Assembly (NCBI RefSeq): GCF_900114445.1
Contig: NZ_FOTB01000005.1
Span: 265,103 to 329,102, forward strand
Length of the DNA stretch: 64,000 nt
Direction of reading: 5' to 3'
Source: Salinicoccus halodurans
GTDB taxonomy: Bacteria; Bacillota; Bacilli; Staphylococcales; Salinicoccaceae
Shown here one piece after another: positions 24,674-33,944 of the stretch (position 1 is the first letter of the stretch; every line of letters begins with the position of its first letter). Made by a program: the position numbers and the translations under genes. The notes under the pieces were generated by a model, which searched no databases, had not been told where the DNA came from, and worked only from the letters and a program-made list of their open reading frames with translations.

Positions 24674-26350
24674 TTGAAGTTGAAATCAGTATACAAAATG
24701 ACGGGAATGCTATCACTTGCTGCATTATTATTTTCAGCAGTGTGTGATACGGCATACGGAGCAGGCGGAGGAAATCCTTCCGGTCACAGCAATACCGCGG
24801 AAAATGCATACCAAAATTCCGATGCGCTTCTCGAGATCAATCATATTGCACGGTATACAAGCGGGGCGGAGTTTGATGAAAGCGGCACAGAGATCGTCAA
24901 ATATAATTACAAAAATGGTTATGGATATTCAGTGAATGGCGCAGAGTCATCGCTCGATATCATAGATGTGGCCGGACAGAATAATGGTGAAATCAATCTG
25001 GTAAAACGCATCTATCTGGAAGATCATGGGATTGAAGCGGGGGATCTTACCAGTGTCACTGTTCATCCAAAAGGAAAATATGTGGCCGTTTCTGCCCCGG
25101 CAGAAGATAAAACTGAAAAGGGGAAAGTTGTATTTTTAGATGCCGAGGGTAACTTGCTGAACAGTTTATCGGTAGGCAGCCTGCCGGATATGCTCACCTT
25201 TACACCTGACGGGGAAAAACTGCTTGTTGCAAATGAAGGTGAACCTTCGGACGACTATCAGATTAATCCGGAAGGCAGTATTTCCATTGTGGATATTACT
25301 GGTAACCCTAAAACTCTCACAGCCGAAAGTGTATCAGCACTGCCTTTTACTAAAAATATGGCGCCTGAAGATCTAAGGACGGTCGGACCGGATGCAGAAA
25401 AAGATTATCTTAACATGGAACCTGAATTCATCAGTATTGATTCCGACAGCAAGTATGCATACGCAACTCTGCAGGAGTCGAATGCAGTCGCGAAAATCGA
25501 TATACAGAACAAGAAGATTGTAGAAATCAGTTCTTTGGGGTACAAAGATCATTCCGTTGAAAGGAATTCAATGGATATTTCAGATCAAGACGGAAAGAAT
25601 GAAATGATGACTGCACCGGTTCTCGGTTTGTACCAGCCGGATGGTATCGCAGCTTTTGAAAAAAATGGAGAAACTTATATCCTTACTGCCAATGAGGGTG
25701 ATGCCCAGGATTATGAAGGTTACAGTGAAGAAGCGCGGGCAGGGGAAATTGAAGGCCGGGTAGATTTGAATGCAGCTAATTTTGCAGGTTATTCACAAAA
25801 AGAACTGGATGACATGGCTGAAGATGGATTGTTCAATGATGGAAATGCAGGAAGGCTGAATATCACTGAACAACATTCTTTCAAAGATGGAGATATTCAT
25901 AACGCACTCGTATCTTTCGGCGGACGTTCTTTTTCCATATTGAAAGGATCTGATCTGAGCCAGCTGTACGACAGTGGCAATGAATTCGAAAATATCATCC
26001 AGGATGAAGTGCCGGAAAGATTCAACATAGACTTCGCAGGTCCGGATGAGTATATACAGGATGACCGCAGCGATAATAAAGGACCTGAGCCGGAATCAGT
26101 TGAAACAGGCAAAGTCGGTGGCAAGACGTATGCATTTATTGGATTGGAAAGGACGGGAGGCATCATGATCTATGATGTCACCGAACCGACTGCTCCCGAA
26201 TATGCAGAGTATATCTATGATGAAACCAACACAGATATTTCACCTGAAGGCATCGAGTTCATCAACCCTCAGGACAGCCCGGACGGCAAAGCGAGGCTTA
26301 TGGTAGCTAATGAACTATCAGGGACAATTTCCACATACTCACTGCAGTAG
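24674..26350 (+). CDS. Secreted choice-of-anchor I type beta-propeller protein
   Basis: A 558-residue exported protein. A signal peptide is clear: basic start MKLKSVYK, hydrophobic core MLSLAALLFSAV, and a likely cut in TAYGA near residue 30. The mature part has repeated blades (TSVTVHPKGKYVAVSAP, DMLTFTPDGEKLLVANEGEP) and GIAAFEKNGETYILTANEGD, matching the choice-of-anchor I family, which is sometimes fused to phosphatases in other bacteria. Here there is no phosphatase domain, and no LPXTG or other wall anchor, so it should be released or loosely held. The start is TTG behind GGGAGAGG. Function unknown. Confidence 0.75.
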   Translation: MKLKSVYKMTGMLSLAALLFSAVCDTAYGAGGGNPSGHSNTAENAYQNSDALLEINHIARYTSGAEFDESGTEIVKYNYKNGYGYSVNGAESSLDIIDVAGQNNGEINLVKRIYLEDHGIEAGDLTSVTVHPKGKYVAVSAPAEDKTEKGKVVFLDAEGNLLNSLSVGSLPDMLTFTPDGEKLLVANEGEPSDDYQINPEGSISIVDITGNPKTLTAESVSALPFTKNMAPEDLRTVGPDAEKDYLNMEPEFISIDSDSKYAYATLQESNAVAKIDIQNKKIVEISSLGYKDHSVERNSMDISDQDGKNEMMTAPVLGLYQPDGIAAFEKNGETYILTANEGDAQDYEGYSEEARAGEIEGRVDLNAANFAGYSQKELDDMAEDGLFNDGNAGRLNITEQHSFKDGDIHNALVSFGGRSFSILKGSDLSQLYDSGNEFENIIQDEVPERFNIDFAGPDEYIQDDRSDNKGPEPESVETGKVGGKTYAFIGLERTGGIMIYDVTEPTAPEYAEYIYDETNTDISPEGIEFINPQDSPDGKARLMVANELSGTISTYSLQ

Positions 26351-26367
26351 ATATTCAGACTTAAAAG

Positions 26368-26408
26368 ACATCCCAAAGTTGATGACAGGAATTCAACTTT
26401 GGGATGTC
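26368..26408. terminator. Hairpin between convergent genes
   Basis: ACATCCCAAAGTTGA and TCAACTTTGGGATGT form a long perfect stem between the beta-propeller gene and the minus-strand esterase gene. The T run is weak on the plus strand, so efficiency is uncertain. Confidence 0.7.
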
Positions 26409-26409
26409 A

Positions 26410-27168
26410 TTAATTCATAAACCAGTCTATCGCTTTTTCAATACCTGCATTCCAATAATCCCAGTCGTGATTTCCCGGACCTTCTTCATATTTGAAATCT
26501 ATCCCTTTTCCCTCCAAAAACTTTTTGAATTTCAAATTATCCTCGTAAACATAATCTTCGGTACCGCACATCATATACAGTTCTGGTATATCCACCCCTT
26601 TTTCCAATGCATCTTCTATGTCCCGGCGGATATCCAGGACAGTGCCGTCACTGGTATCATTTTGCCCGACAATGCCTTTGAATGAAAAGTCATACCAGTC
26701 ATAGTCCACAAGCTTCTCCGGATTTGTGGCACTGGACATGAAGCAGGCTTTTGAAAATCTTCCGCTTTCTTTAAATGCAAACTGGATTGTGCCGAAACCA
26801 CCCATGGAATGCCCGGCAATGAAGTTATCTTTCCTATCTTTTGAGAGGGGGAGGATCTGATGTGCATAATCCCAGACTTCCAGTATATGATCGTAATAGC
26901 TGTGTCCGTGAACCATGTTTGTATAGAAACTGTGGTCGGCACTGGGCATGATTACAGCGAGGTTTGCTCTGTTGGCAAACCGTTCAACATTCGTATAACG
27001 GGTGTAAAGCGAATCGTCGTTCGATAATCCGTGCAGAAGCAGCATCGTCTTTAACGTCTGTGTCTTTTTTGACGGTTCGAATTGAGTGTCATTCTCCGGG
27101 AGGATCACTTTGAATGAATGATGTTTTCCCAGAACAGTTGAATTAAAATTTATGGATAAGAGTGCCAT
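26410..27168 (-). CDS. Alpha/beta-hydrolase esterase (tributyrin esterase / FrmB-like)
   Basis: A cytosolic esterase of 252 residues. The nucleophile serine is in GHSMGGFG, the oxyanion region in MLLLHGLSNDD, the acid in MCGTEDYVYEDN and the histidine in GNHDWDYW, all standard for the EstA/tributyrin-esterase group related to S-formylglutathione hydrolase. There is no signal peptide. Natural substrates are probably short acyl esters; detoxification of formyl-thiol adducts is an alternative seen in relatives. It is a single gene, convergent with the beta-propeller gene and divergent from opuC. Confidence 0.85.
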   Translation of the reverse strand: MALLSINFNSTVLGKHHSFKVILPENDTQFEPSKKTQTLKTMLLLHGLSNDDSLYTRYTNVERFANRANLAVIMPSADHSFYTNMVHGHSYYDHILEVWDYAHQILPLSKDRKDNFIAGHSMGGFGTIQFAFKESGRFSKACFMSSATNPEKLVDYDWYDFSFKGIVGQNDTSDGTVLDIRRDIEDALEKGVDIPELYMMCGTEDYVYEDNLKFKKFLEGKGIDFKYEEGPGNHDWDYWNAGIEKAIDWFMN

Positions 27169-27250
27169 GTGTAATTCCTCCTAAAACATAGTACATGATA
27201 ATTGAAAATTTAATCTGAATAAAATTATATGCGATTTCGCATTTTATTTC

Positions 27251-27317
27251 TTGTTAGCGCTTTAGTAACCTGATATAATTGGGAGTCATTTGTCTTTTTT
27301 ACCCTCTATGCTATAAT
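27251..27317 (+). promoter_or_regulatory. Two tandem promoters upstream of opuC
   Basis: TTGTTA (27251) with TATAAT (27274) at 17-base spacing, and TTGTCT (27290) with TATAAT (27312) at 16-base spacing, lie in series before the osmoprotectant operon. Both have exact -10 boxes. Two promoters would suit osmotic and basal control, but no specific regulator site is visible. Confidence 0.6.
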
Positions 27318-27368
27318 AACTATGTCTATTGGACGGTGCAAATAAAGAATTCGATAAAGGAGCAAACT

Positions 27369-28535
27369 ATGTTAAGTATCAAAGGGCTGACTAAAGTATA
27401 TGGTAGAAAGACCAAAGCGGTCGATAATCTATCAATAGAAATTGAGGACGGAGAATTCGTGGCATTCATCGGTACGAGCGGCAGTGGTAAAACGACAGCA
27501 CTGAGAATGCTTAATAGGATGATTGAGCCGACAGACGGGGTCGTCACCATCAATGGCATGGAGACTAAAAAAATGGATCCTGTGGAATTGAGAAGGAAAA
27601 TCGGCTATGTACTGCAGCAGGTCGGACTGCTTCCACATATGACGATAAAGGAAAATATCGTCCTCGTGCCAAAATTACTTAAATGGCCGCAGGAGCGTAA
27701 AGACGAGAAAGCGAAAGAACTCATAAAACTTGTTGACCTGCCTGAATCATTTCTGGATCGTTACCCGTCGGAATTGTCCGGCGGACAACAGCAGCGTATC
27801 GGTGTTGTCAGAGCGCTTGCTGCAGAACAGGATATAATTTTGATGGATGAACCGTTCGGCGCACTCGACCCGATTACCCGGGACACGCTGCAGGACCTTG
27901 TTAAAGAGCTTCAGAAAAAACTGGGTAAGACGTTCGTCTTTGTTACACATGATATGGATGAAGCGATTAAACTGGCGGATAAAATATGTATCATGTCACA
28001 CGGTAAAGTCGTCCAGTATGATACGCCTGACAACATTCTTAAAAATCCGGCAAATGATTTCGTGCGTGATTTCATAGGAGAGAACAGATTGATCCAGGAC
28101 CGCCCGAACATGAAGACGGTGGAAAAGGCAATGATTATACCCAAGACGGTAAACATAGATGATTCATTGGATCATGCCGTATCTATCATGCGGGAGTATC
28201 GCATCGATACAATATTGATCACAAACAAATCACAAAAATTGCTGGGCTATCTGGACATTGAGGATATTAAAGAAGGTGTGCGCAAAAAAGCTGAGCTGAT
28301 TGATATCATGCAGCGTGATATTTACCGCGTAAACATAAACAGCAAACTGCAGGATTCTGTACGGACGATTTTAAAAAGGAACGTAAGGAATGTCCCTGTA
28401 GTTGAAGATGATAATAAACTTGTCGGTTTGATTACACGCGCCAGCCTGGTGGATATCGTCTACGATTCCATCTGGGGGGATGATGAGGAAGTTCAAACTT
28501 CCGACCCGTCAAAAGATATCGGAGTTGATATTTAA
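27369..28535 (+). CDS. opuCA: Osmoprotectant ABC importer, ATP-binding subunit
   Basis: The 388-residue ATPase drives uptake of glycine betaine, carnitine or choline. Walker A is GTSGSGKTT near 35, the signature LSGGQQQRIG near 140 and Walker B LMDEPFGALDP follow. Two CBS domains occupy about 255-370 (MREYRIDTILITN, RNVRNVPVVEDDNKLVGLI); in this family they sense ionic strength or cyclic-di-AMP. AAAGGAGC sets the ATG at 27369. It is the first of four genes. The stop TAA overlaps the next ATG by one base, so the subunits are translationally coupled. Confidence 0.93.
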   Translation: MLSIKGLTKVYGRKTKAVDNLSIEIEDGEFVAFIGTSGSGKTTALRMLNRMIEPTDGVVTINGMETKKMDPVELRRKIGYVLQQVGLLPHMTIKENIVLVPKLLKWPQERKDEKAKELIKLVDLPESFLDRYPSELSGGQQQRIGVVRALAAEQDIILMDEPFGALDPITRDTLQDLVKELQKKLGKTFVFVTHDMDEAIKLADKICIMSHGKVVQYDTPDNILKNPANDFVRDFIGENRLIQDRPNMKTVEKAMIIPKTVNIDDSLDHAVSIMREYRIDTILITNKSQKLLGYLDIEDIKEGVRKKAELIDIMQRDIYRVNINSKLQDSVRTILKRNVRNVPVVEDDNKLVGLITRASLVDIVYDSIWGDDEEVQTSDPSKDIGVDI

Positions 28536-29170
28536 TGATCCAATTTCTGAATGAAAATGCTGCAGGTCTGTTTGAAAAGTCGATAGAACATTTTTTCATT
28601 TCCATGATTTCACTGGGTATCGGCATATTGATCGCCGTGCCGATCGGTTTATTCCTGGCGAAGAATAAAAGGCTGAGCAACATGGTTCTTACAACCGCTG
28701 GTGTTCTCCAGACGGTGCCGACGATTGCACTTCTGGCATTGATGATCCCATTGTTCGGGGTCGGGAAGACACCGGCAATCATCGCATTGTCGGTTTACAT
28801 TCTTCTTCCGATCTTGAACAATACCGTAATCGGCGTGCAGAATATTGATTCGAACGTGAAAGAAGCAGGAAAGAGCATGGGCATGACGAATTTTCAAATG
28901 ATGAAAAGCATCGATCTGCCACTCGCACTTCCACTTATAATGTCAGGCATCCGCCTGGCAAGCGTCTATGTCATCAGCTGGGCGACACTTGCGAGTTATA
29001 TCGGTGCAGGGGGCTTAGGCGACTTTGTATTCAATGGCCTGAATCTCTACGATCCTCTGATGATCGTTTCAGCTGCTGTACTTGTTACGGCACTCGCGCT
29101 GATTGCCGATTATCTGTTGTCCCTCGTTGAAAAAATGACAATTCCAAAAGGTTTGAAAATATCCAGGTAG
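28535..29170 (+). CDS. opuCB: Osmoprotectant ABC importer, permease subunit
   Basis: A 211-residue membrane protein with about six helices, one of the two permeases of the OpuC-type importer. The ATPase-contact loop EAGKSMGMTNFQMMKSIDLP is the EAA motif of binding-protein-dependent permeases. The opening ENAAGLFEKSIEHFFISMIS is typical of OpuCB/OpuBB. It overlaps opuCA by one base and is followed nine bases later by the binding-protein gene. It is about 35-40% alike by eye to the second permease of the operon, reflecting an old duplication. Confidence 0.92.
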   Translation: MIQFLNENAAGLFEKSIEHFFISMISLGIGILIAVPIGLFLAKNKRLSNMVLTTAGVLQTVPTIALLALMIPLFGVGKTPAIIALSVYILLPILNNTVIGVQNIDSNVKEAGKSMGMTNFQMMKSIDLPLALPLIMSGIRLASVYVISWATLASYIGAGGLGDFVFNGLNLYDPLMIVSAAVLVTALALIADYLLSLVEKMTIPKGLKISR

Positions 29171-29179
29171 GAGGTTATT

Positions 29180-30115
29180 ATGAAGTACTTTAAAAGAATA
29201 TTTATAGTGGCTTTGATGAGTCTCACTGTATTATCTGGATGCAGCCTCCCTGGATTAGGCGGTGGTGCGAACGATCCGGTGAGAATCACAGCTTTGAATA
29301 CGAGTGAATCACAAATCATGGCACATATGCTGCGTCTGCTTATTGAACATGACACAGACGGTGAGATAAAACCTACAATCATCAATAACCTGGGTGCAAG
29401 TACTGTACAGCACAACGCCATCGTCAATGGAGATGCGAATATGTCCAGCACAAGGTATTCAGGTACGGAACTCACAGGCCCGCTGGGTCAGGACCCGATT
29501 GCCAACTCTGAGGAGGCGATGCAGGTTGTCCAGGAAGAGTTCCAGGAACAATTTGATCAGAAATATTTTAATTCATATGGATTCGATAACTCATATGCAT
29601 TCATGGTGACCAAAGAAACAGCTGAGGAATATGATCTTGAGACTGTATCAGATCTTGAGGAACATAAGGACGAGCTGGAACTTGGAGTGGACAGCTCATG
29701 GTTAAACCGTGAAGGGGACGGTTATCCGGGATTCGTCGATCATTACGGTTTTTCCTTTGATACGGTGAGGCCGATGCAGATCGGCCTTGTATACGATGCC
29801 CTGGATAATGGAAGTCTCGATGTTTCACTCGGGTATACCACGGATGGCCGGATTGCTTCTTATGATCTTGTCGTGCTGGAAGATGATAAAGAATTCTTCC
29901 CGGCATATGATACGAGCGCACTGGCGACAGATGAGCTTCTCGAAGAATATCCTGAACTTGTTGATATTGTCGGGAAACTTACAGGTAAGATTTCAACGGA
30001 ACAAATGCAGCAATTGAACTATAAAGCAGACGGTGAAGGCAGAGAACCGGCGCTGGTTGCAGAAGAGTATTTGGAAGAGCACAACTACTTTGAAGATGAG
30101 GAAGGGGGCAGATAA
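29180..30115 (+). CDS. opuCC: Osmoprotectant-binding lipoprotein
   Basis: The 311-residue substrate receptor is anchored to the outer face of the membrane. The signal peptide ends in the lipobox LTVLSGC with the lipid-bearing C21. The mature part is an OpuAC-type binding domain: TALNTSESQIMAHMLRLLIE, GLVYDALDNGSLDVSLGYTT, and a C-terminal NYKADGEGREPALVAEEYLE, as in glycine betaine/carnitine/choline receptors. GGAGG precedes the ATG, and the last base of its TAA is shared with the start of the next gene, so expression is coupled. Confidence 0.92.
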   Translation: MKYFKRIFIVALMSLTVLSGCSLPGLGGGANDPVRITALNTSESQIMAHMLRLLIEHDTDGEIKPTIINNLGASTVQHNAIVNGDANMSSTRYSGTELTGPLGQDPIANSEEAMQVVQEEFQEQFDQKYFNSYGFDNSYAFMVTKETAEEYDLETVSDLEEHKDELELGVDSSWLNREGDGYPGFVDHYGFSFDTVRPMQIGLVYDALDNGSLDVSLGYTTDGRIASYDLVVLEDDKEFFPAYDTSALATDELLEEYPELVDIVGKLTGKISTEQMQQLNYKADGEGREPALVAEEYLEEHNYFEDEEGGR

Positions 30116-30810
30116 TGGTGGAGGAATCATTGATTCAGGAGTTTTTCAGATATTTTACGACGAACGGCAGCTATATCTTTGAATTGTTCATCAATCATTT
30201 ACTGATGTCGGTATACGGCGTATTGTTCGCTTCGCTTGTTGGTATACCGCTTGGAATCCTGATTGCCAGGTATGCCAGGATTTCACAGGGCGTCATTACA
30301 GTAGCCAACATCATACAGACAGTTCCGGTCATTGCCATGCTGGCAATCCTGATGCTGGTGATGGGGCTAGGGAATAATACTGTAGTGCTTGCGGTCTTCC
30401 TGTATGCATTACTGCCCATCATCAAAAATACTTACACAGGACTTATAGAAGTGGATGCAAGTATTAAAGATGCAGGTAAGAGTATGGGCATGACAAGAAA
30501 TCAGGTGTTGCGGATGATTGAGCTGCCCCTTGCGTTGTCAGTCATCATCGGCGGGCTCAGGATTGCACTTGTTGTAGCTATTGGTGTTGTTGCGGTCGGA
30601 TCATTCATCGGAGCCTCCACGCTCACAGATATTATCATCCGCGGTACGAACGCCACAGATGGCACCGCAATGATACTGGCAGGGGCAGTACCAATCGCAA
30701 TCATTGCAATCATCATCGACGTCGGACTGAGACTGCTTGAAAACAGACTCGATCCACTGAGGGCCCAGAAGAAAGGGCCAAAAGCACAATCGGTCACAGA
30801 TAATATGTAA
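30115..30810 (+). CDS. opuCD: Osmoprotectant ABC importer, second permease subunit
   Basis: A 231-residue membrane protein with about six helices and the EAA-type loop KDAGKSMGMTRNQVLRMIEL. It pairs with OpuCB to form the channel of the importer. The start ATG shares its first base with the stop of opuCC. The C-terminal tail after the last helix (NRLDPLRAQKKGPK) is basic. A GC-rich terminator follows and ends the operon. Confidence 0.92.
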   Translation: MVEESLIQEFFRYFTTNGSYIFELFINHLLMSVYGVLFASLVGIPLGILIARYARISQGVITVANIIQTVPVIAMLAILMLVMGLGNNTVVLAVFLYALLPIIKNTYTGLIEVDASIKDAGKSMGMTRNQVLRMIELPLALSVIIGGLRIALVVAIGVVAVGSFIGASTLTDIIIRGTNATDGTAMILAGAVPIAIIAIIIDVGLRLLENRLDPLRAQKKGPKAQSVTDNM

Positions 30811-30817
30811 TGAACAG

Positions 30818-30853
30818 CCGCACATCACTTTTCATGGATGTGCGGTTTTTTCT
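30818..30853 (+). terminator. Terminator of the opuC operon
   Basis: CCGCACATC and GATGTGCGG pair around a ten-base loop, with a T6 run after it. Confidence 0.85.
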
Positions 30854-30915
30854 GTTTTATTTAAATCGGATATAATATATTCAGAGGAACAAGGCCAAGA
30901 AGATGGGGGATCTCA

Positions 30916-31854
30916 ATGATGAAAAAAACAATTCTGGACGTGGATACTGGCATAGACGATGCATTATCCATTATCTATGCATATGAAAGCAGGCAACTCG
31001 ATTTACTCGGCATTACTACTGTCAACGGAAACGTGCCTTTGGACGATGTTGTGAGAAATACTAAAAAAGTGATTCAGCTAATCGATGACGAAAACCTTAA
31101 AGTGTACCGTGGTGCCGACCGGTCTTTATTGAAGGAAGTGCATTCTGAATATAAAGTGCATGGTAATGACGGCATTGGCGGAGCATTGAGCGAAATGGAA
31201 GCGACAAAGCCGGAGGGAGAAATGTTTGCCCCGGATTTTATAATAGAGCAGGCGAAAACACATGCTGGTGAACTCACTCTGATTATGGTCGGGCCGCTTA
31301 CTAATCTTGCGCTCGCTGTAAGAAAAGAACCGAGGATTGCCGAATGGGTGGATCAGGTCGTCGTTATGGGCGGGCTTGTGTCTAAAGCCGGTCACGGGAA
31401 TTCCCTGCCTACATCCGAGTTCAATATTTATGCTGATGCAGAAGCGGCAAAGATTGTTTTTCATGCAGGTTTCAATTTACAGCTCGTGAGTCTAGATGTC
31501 ACATTAGAAACTTTCATGAATAGAAAGACCATAGAAAAATTAAAGGGTACCAAATATTATGAGTTTGTCCTGCAGAGTACAGAAGTATACAGAGATTACA
31601 GTTCAAAGCGGTTTGGAATGGATGGCTGTGCGCTTCATGATCCGCTGACTGTCGGTGTGGTACTGGATCCGACATTTGTGAAAACTGAGAAGTACTTTGT
31701 GGATGTCGAGACAAAAAGTGAACTCAGTTATGGGCAGACGATTTGTGACTTCAGAAAACTGTGGAAGAAAGAACCTAACGTGGAAATTTGTCTGGATGTC
31801 GAAGGTGGAAAATTCGTCAGTCACTTTATCGAAACGCTAAAGGTGAAAAGCTGA
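30916..31854 (+). CDS. Nucleoside hydrolase (IunH/RihC family)
   Basis: A 312-residue calcium-dependent N-ribosidase that splits purine or pyrimidine nucleosides into base and ribose in the cytoplasm for salvage. The metal site motif DVDTGIDDA is at 8-16, NGNVPLDDVVRNT follows, MVGPLTNLALA is the conserved middle block, EFNIYADAEAA is present and the late histidine-aspartate pair is in ALHDPLTVG. Base specificity is not clear from sequence. It starts after a GGGGGA site; ATG codons at 30916 and 30919 are both possible. It is a single gene with its own terminator. Confidence 0.9.
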   Translation: MMKKTILDVDTGIDDALSIIYAYESRQLDLLGITTVNGNVPLDDVVRNTKKVIQLIDDENLKVYRGADRSLLKEVHSEYKVHGNDGIGGALSEMEATKPEGEMFAPDFIIEQAKTHAGELTLIMVGPLTNLALAVRKEPRIAEWVDQVVVMGGLVSKAGHGNSLPTSEFNIYADAEAAKIVFHAGFNLQLVSLDVTLETFMNRKTIEKLKGTKYYEFVLQSTEVYRDYSSKRFGMDGCALHDPLTVGVVLDPTFVKTEKYFVDVETKSELSYGQTICDFRKLWKKEPNVEICLDVEGGKFVSHFIETLKVKS

Positions 31855-31860
31855 TTTCAT

Positions 31861-31892
31861 AAAACTTCTTTCTTAAAAAGAGAGGAGTTTTT
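31861..31892 (+). terminator. Terminator of the nucleoside hydrolase gene
   Basis: AAAACTTCTTTCTT pairs with AAGAGAGGAGTTTT, including G-U pairs, and runs into T residues. Confidence 0.7.
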
Positions 31893-31982
31893 TATATAAT
31901 TTGCGATATATATATATTTCATATTGATAAAAAGTAATCATGTAGTAAAATTACAGTAATCAATTTAGTTAAGAGGGATGAA

Positions 31983-33293
31983 ATGTCGATATTTTTAATG
32001 CTTTTATCATTTGTGTCAGGGTTGGGCGTGCTGATCAGTTTCGTGACAGGTTTGATCAGTTACTTTTCGGATTCAGACTATAAGAAATGGTGGCAGGGTT
32101 CACTCATACTTTTTGCTGTAACGTCAGTACTGACATTATTGGCGGCGGTGTTTGATTCTGAATCAGGGTTATCCGTCGCATTTGGAATTCTATGGATCTA
32201 CGTAAGCCTGTTGATGTTTGCTTTCATTCTGGTGTATATCATAAAACGGATTAGAAGAGATGAAATTAAAGGATACAAGAAGCGTATAGGTATTACTTTC
32301 ATCACTGGTTTCATACTTTTCTTCATAGTTGCAGCTACTGTAAATGGTCCGGAAAACGTCGAAAGGGAAATGAATGAAGCTGCTGCAACAGTCGAAGAAG
32401 TGACGGAAGAGGAAACAGTAGATTCGTCAATTTCTGAAGAAGAGCTGGAAGAAGAAAGAAAAGCGCTTGATGCTGAGAAAGAAGAAATCGCAGCAGAACG
32501 CAGGAAACTTGAGAAAGAGAAGTCCATAGAGCAAGAGAAGAAGGAAAAAGAAGAACAATCAGCAGAAGAAAAAAGTATAGAAATAAAGAAAAAAGATGAT
32601 GAAGCAACAGCCGAGAAAGAATTCAAGGAAGAACCGAAAGAAGAGAAGACTTTTGACCCGGTTTCTGAAGACCGGATTCCGGTGACTGTCGCTTCATTTA
32701 CTGACGGAGATACGACACGGTTCATTTATAATGGGAACGATGAACCATTCAGATATCTGCTGATCGACACTCCGGAAACGAAGCACCCCCGTCTGGGTGA
32801 GCAGCCTTTTGGAAAGGAAGCGTCTGCCAGGACGAAAGAACTTCTGAGCAATGCTGATGTTATAGAAGTTGAATTTGATATCGGTGCAAAACAGGATCAT
32901 TATCAAAGGAATCTCGCTTACGTCTATGTGGATGGAAAAATGCTCAACGAGATTCTAGTCAGAGAAGGTCTTGCTCAGGTGAACTATGTGGAGCCGCCAA
33001 ATACACGGTATCTGGAACGCCTGGAGACGGCTCAGGCCCTGGCTCAGCAGGAAAATATCGGTATATGGTCGCTGCCGCATCCATTTGATTCTGAAATATA
33101 TCAGGAAGAACCGACTTCTGATTCGGAAGAAAACAATTCTTCTTCTAAATCATCAACGTCTTCATCAGATGGAACTGAGTATTTCCAAAACTGTACAGAA
33201 CTCAAAAAAGTATATCCTGACGGTGTGCCTTCAGGCCACGCAGCATACCAGCCGAAAATGGACAGGGACAAAGATGATTATGCATGCGAATAG
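31983..33293 (+). CDS. Membrane-anchored thermonuclease with coiled coil and excalibur tail
   Basis: A 436-residue multi-domain protein. Four hydrophobic helices lie at about 3-27, 40-57, 65-88 and 103-121. A glutamate/lysine-rich coiled coil covers about 130-225. A staphylococcal-nuclease domain covers 232-365 with every key residue: D241/D243 (TDGDT), R257, D262 and E265 in FRYLLIDTPETKHP, and R309 in YQRNLAY. A serine-rich linker leads to a calcium-binding excalibur motif (FQNCTELKKVYPDGVP and DRDKDDYACE) at 399-436. It should be an active calcium-dependent nuclease tethered to the membrane. If four helices is right, the nuclease lies on the same side as the N-terminus; the topology needs testing. 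Confidence 0.85.
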   Translation: MSIFLMLLSFVSGLGVLISFVTGLISYFSDSDYKKWWQGSLILFAVTSVLTLLAAVFDSESGLSVAFGILWIYVSLLMFAFILVYIIKRIRRDEIKGYKKRIGITFITGFILFFIVAATVNGPENVEREMNEAAATVEEVTEEETVDSSISEEELEEERKALDAEKEEIAAERRKLEKEKSIEQEKKEKEEQSAEEKSIEIKKKDDEATAEKEFKEEPKEEKTFDPVSEDRIPVTVASFTDGDTTRFIYNGNDEPFRYLLIDTPETKHPRLGEQPFGKEASARTKELLSNADVIEVEFDIGAKQDHYQRNLAYVYVDGKMLNEILVREGLAQVNYVEPPNTRYLERLETAQALAQQENIGIWSLPHPFDSEIYQEEPTSDSEENNSSSKSSTSSSDGTEYFQNCTELKKVYPDGVPSGHAAYQPKMDRDKDDYACE

Positions 33294-33301
33294 ATAAGGG
33301 G

Positions 33302-33336
33302 GCGTGTTTTGATTAATTTCAGAACACGTTTTTATT
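33302..33336 (+). terminator. Terminator of the nuclease gene
   Basis: CGTGTTTT and AGAACACG form a stem with a G-T pair around a ten-base loop, followed by T5. Confidence 0.75.
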
Positions 33337-33464
33337 TTAATTGAAAAATACTTAATAAATGGCTTTTAAGGATAAATCCTCCAGGAAGAAGCAAACAGAA
33401 TGTTTGAGACTGCCAATTTTAAGGAATAGATTGAATGTATAACACATAAGGAGTTGAATTATTA

Positions 33465-33887
33465 ATGAGTATCTATGAAGCAAAAGTGTTTAATACCGGC
33501 GGCAGAGGCGGCGAAGTGCACAGCGAAGACAATTCCTTTAAGATGAACGTGAAGCAGCCTAAAGAGATGTCAGGCGAGGATACTAACGAAACGAACCCTG
33601 AGCAGCTGTTCGCAGCAGCGTACAGTGCATGTTACCATAGTGCACTTGACGGTGTCTTGAAGAAAGCGAACGCCCAGGATGTAAAGCATGTGGTTATCGC
33701 TACAGCAAAACTGCTCAAAGATGAGTCAGACGGCGGTTTCAGACTTGGTGCAGAAATCGAAGTTGAATTTGAAGGAGTAGAGCAGTCAGACGCTGACCAG
33801 TATGTGCAGGATGCACATAAAGCATGCCCATATTCCAAAATGACACAGAATGGCATCGATGTTGATGTCAAAGCGACAGTGAAATAA
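33465..33887 (+). CDS. ohr: Organic hydroperoxide resistance protein
   Basis: A 140-residue OsmC/Ohr-family peroxidase that reduces organic and lipid hydroperoxides, using a cysteine pair. The catalytic cysteines are C56 in SACYHSAL and C121 in KACPYSKMTQN, and NPEQLFAAAYSAC is the Ohr rather than OsmC form. A divergent or adjacent ohrR regulator gene is not present. AAGGAG lies upstream of the ATG with an eleven-base spacer that is long but acceptable. It is a single gene ending in a strong terminator. Confidence 0.92.
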   Translation: MSIYEAKVFNTGGRGGEVHSEDNSFKMNVKQPKEMSGEDTNETNPEQLFAAAYSACYHSALDGVLKKANAQDVKHVVIATAKLLKDESDGGFRLGAEIEVEFEGVEQSDADQYVQDAHKACPYSKMTQNGIDVDVKATVK

Positions 33888-33909
33888 AAATTAAAATAGC
33901 TATGTTATG

Positions 33910-33940
33910 GAGGAAGACAAATTATTGTCTTCCTCTTTTT
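33910..33940 (+). terminator. Terminator of ohr
   Basis: GAGGAAGACAA and TTGTCTTCCTC form a perfect eleven-base-pair stem with a four-base loop and a T5 run. Confidence 0.9.
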
Positions 33941-33944
33941 CATG

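Noticed and set aside
32198..32725. Minus-strand serine-rich frame of 175 residues
   Set aside because: It is the complement of the glutamate/lysine-rich coiled coil of the nuclease gene, which always gives serine/phenylalanine-rich shadows.
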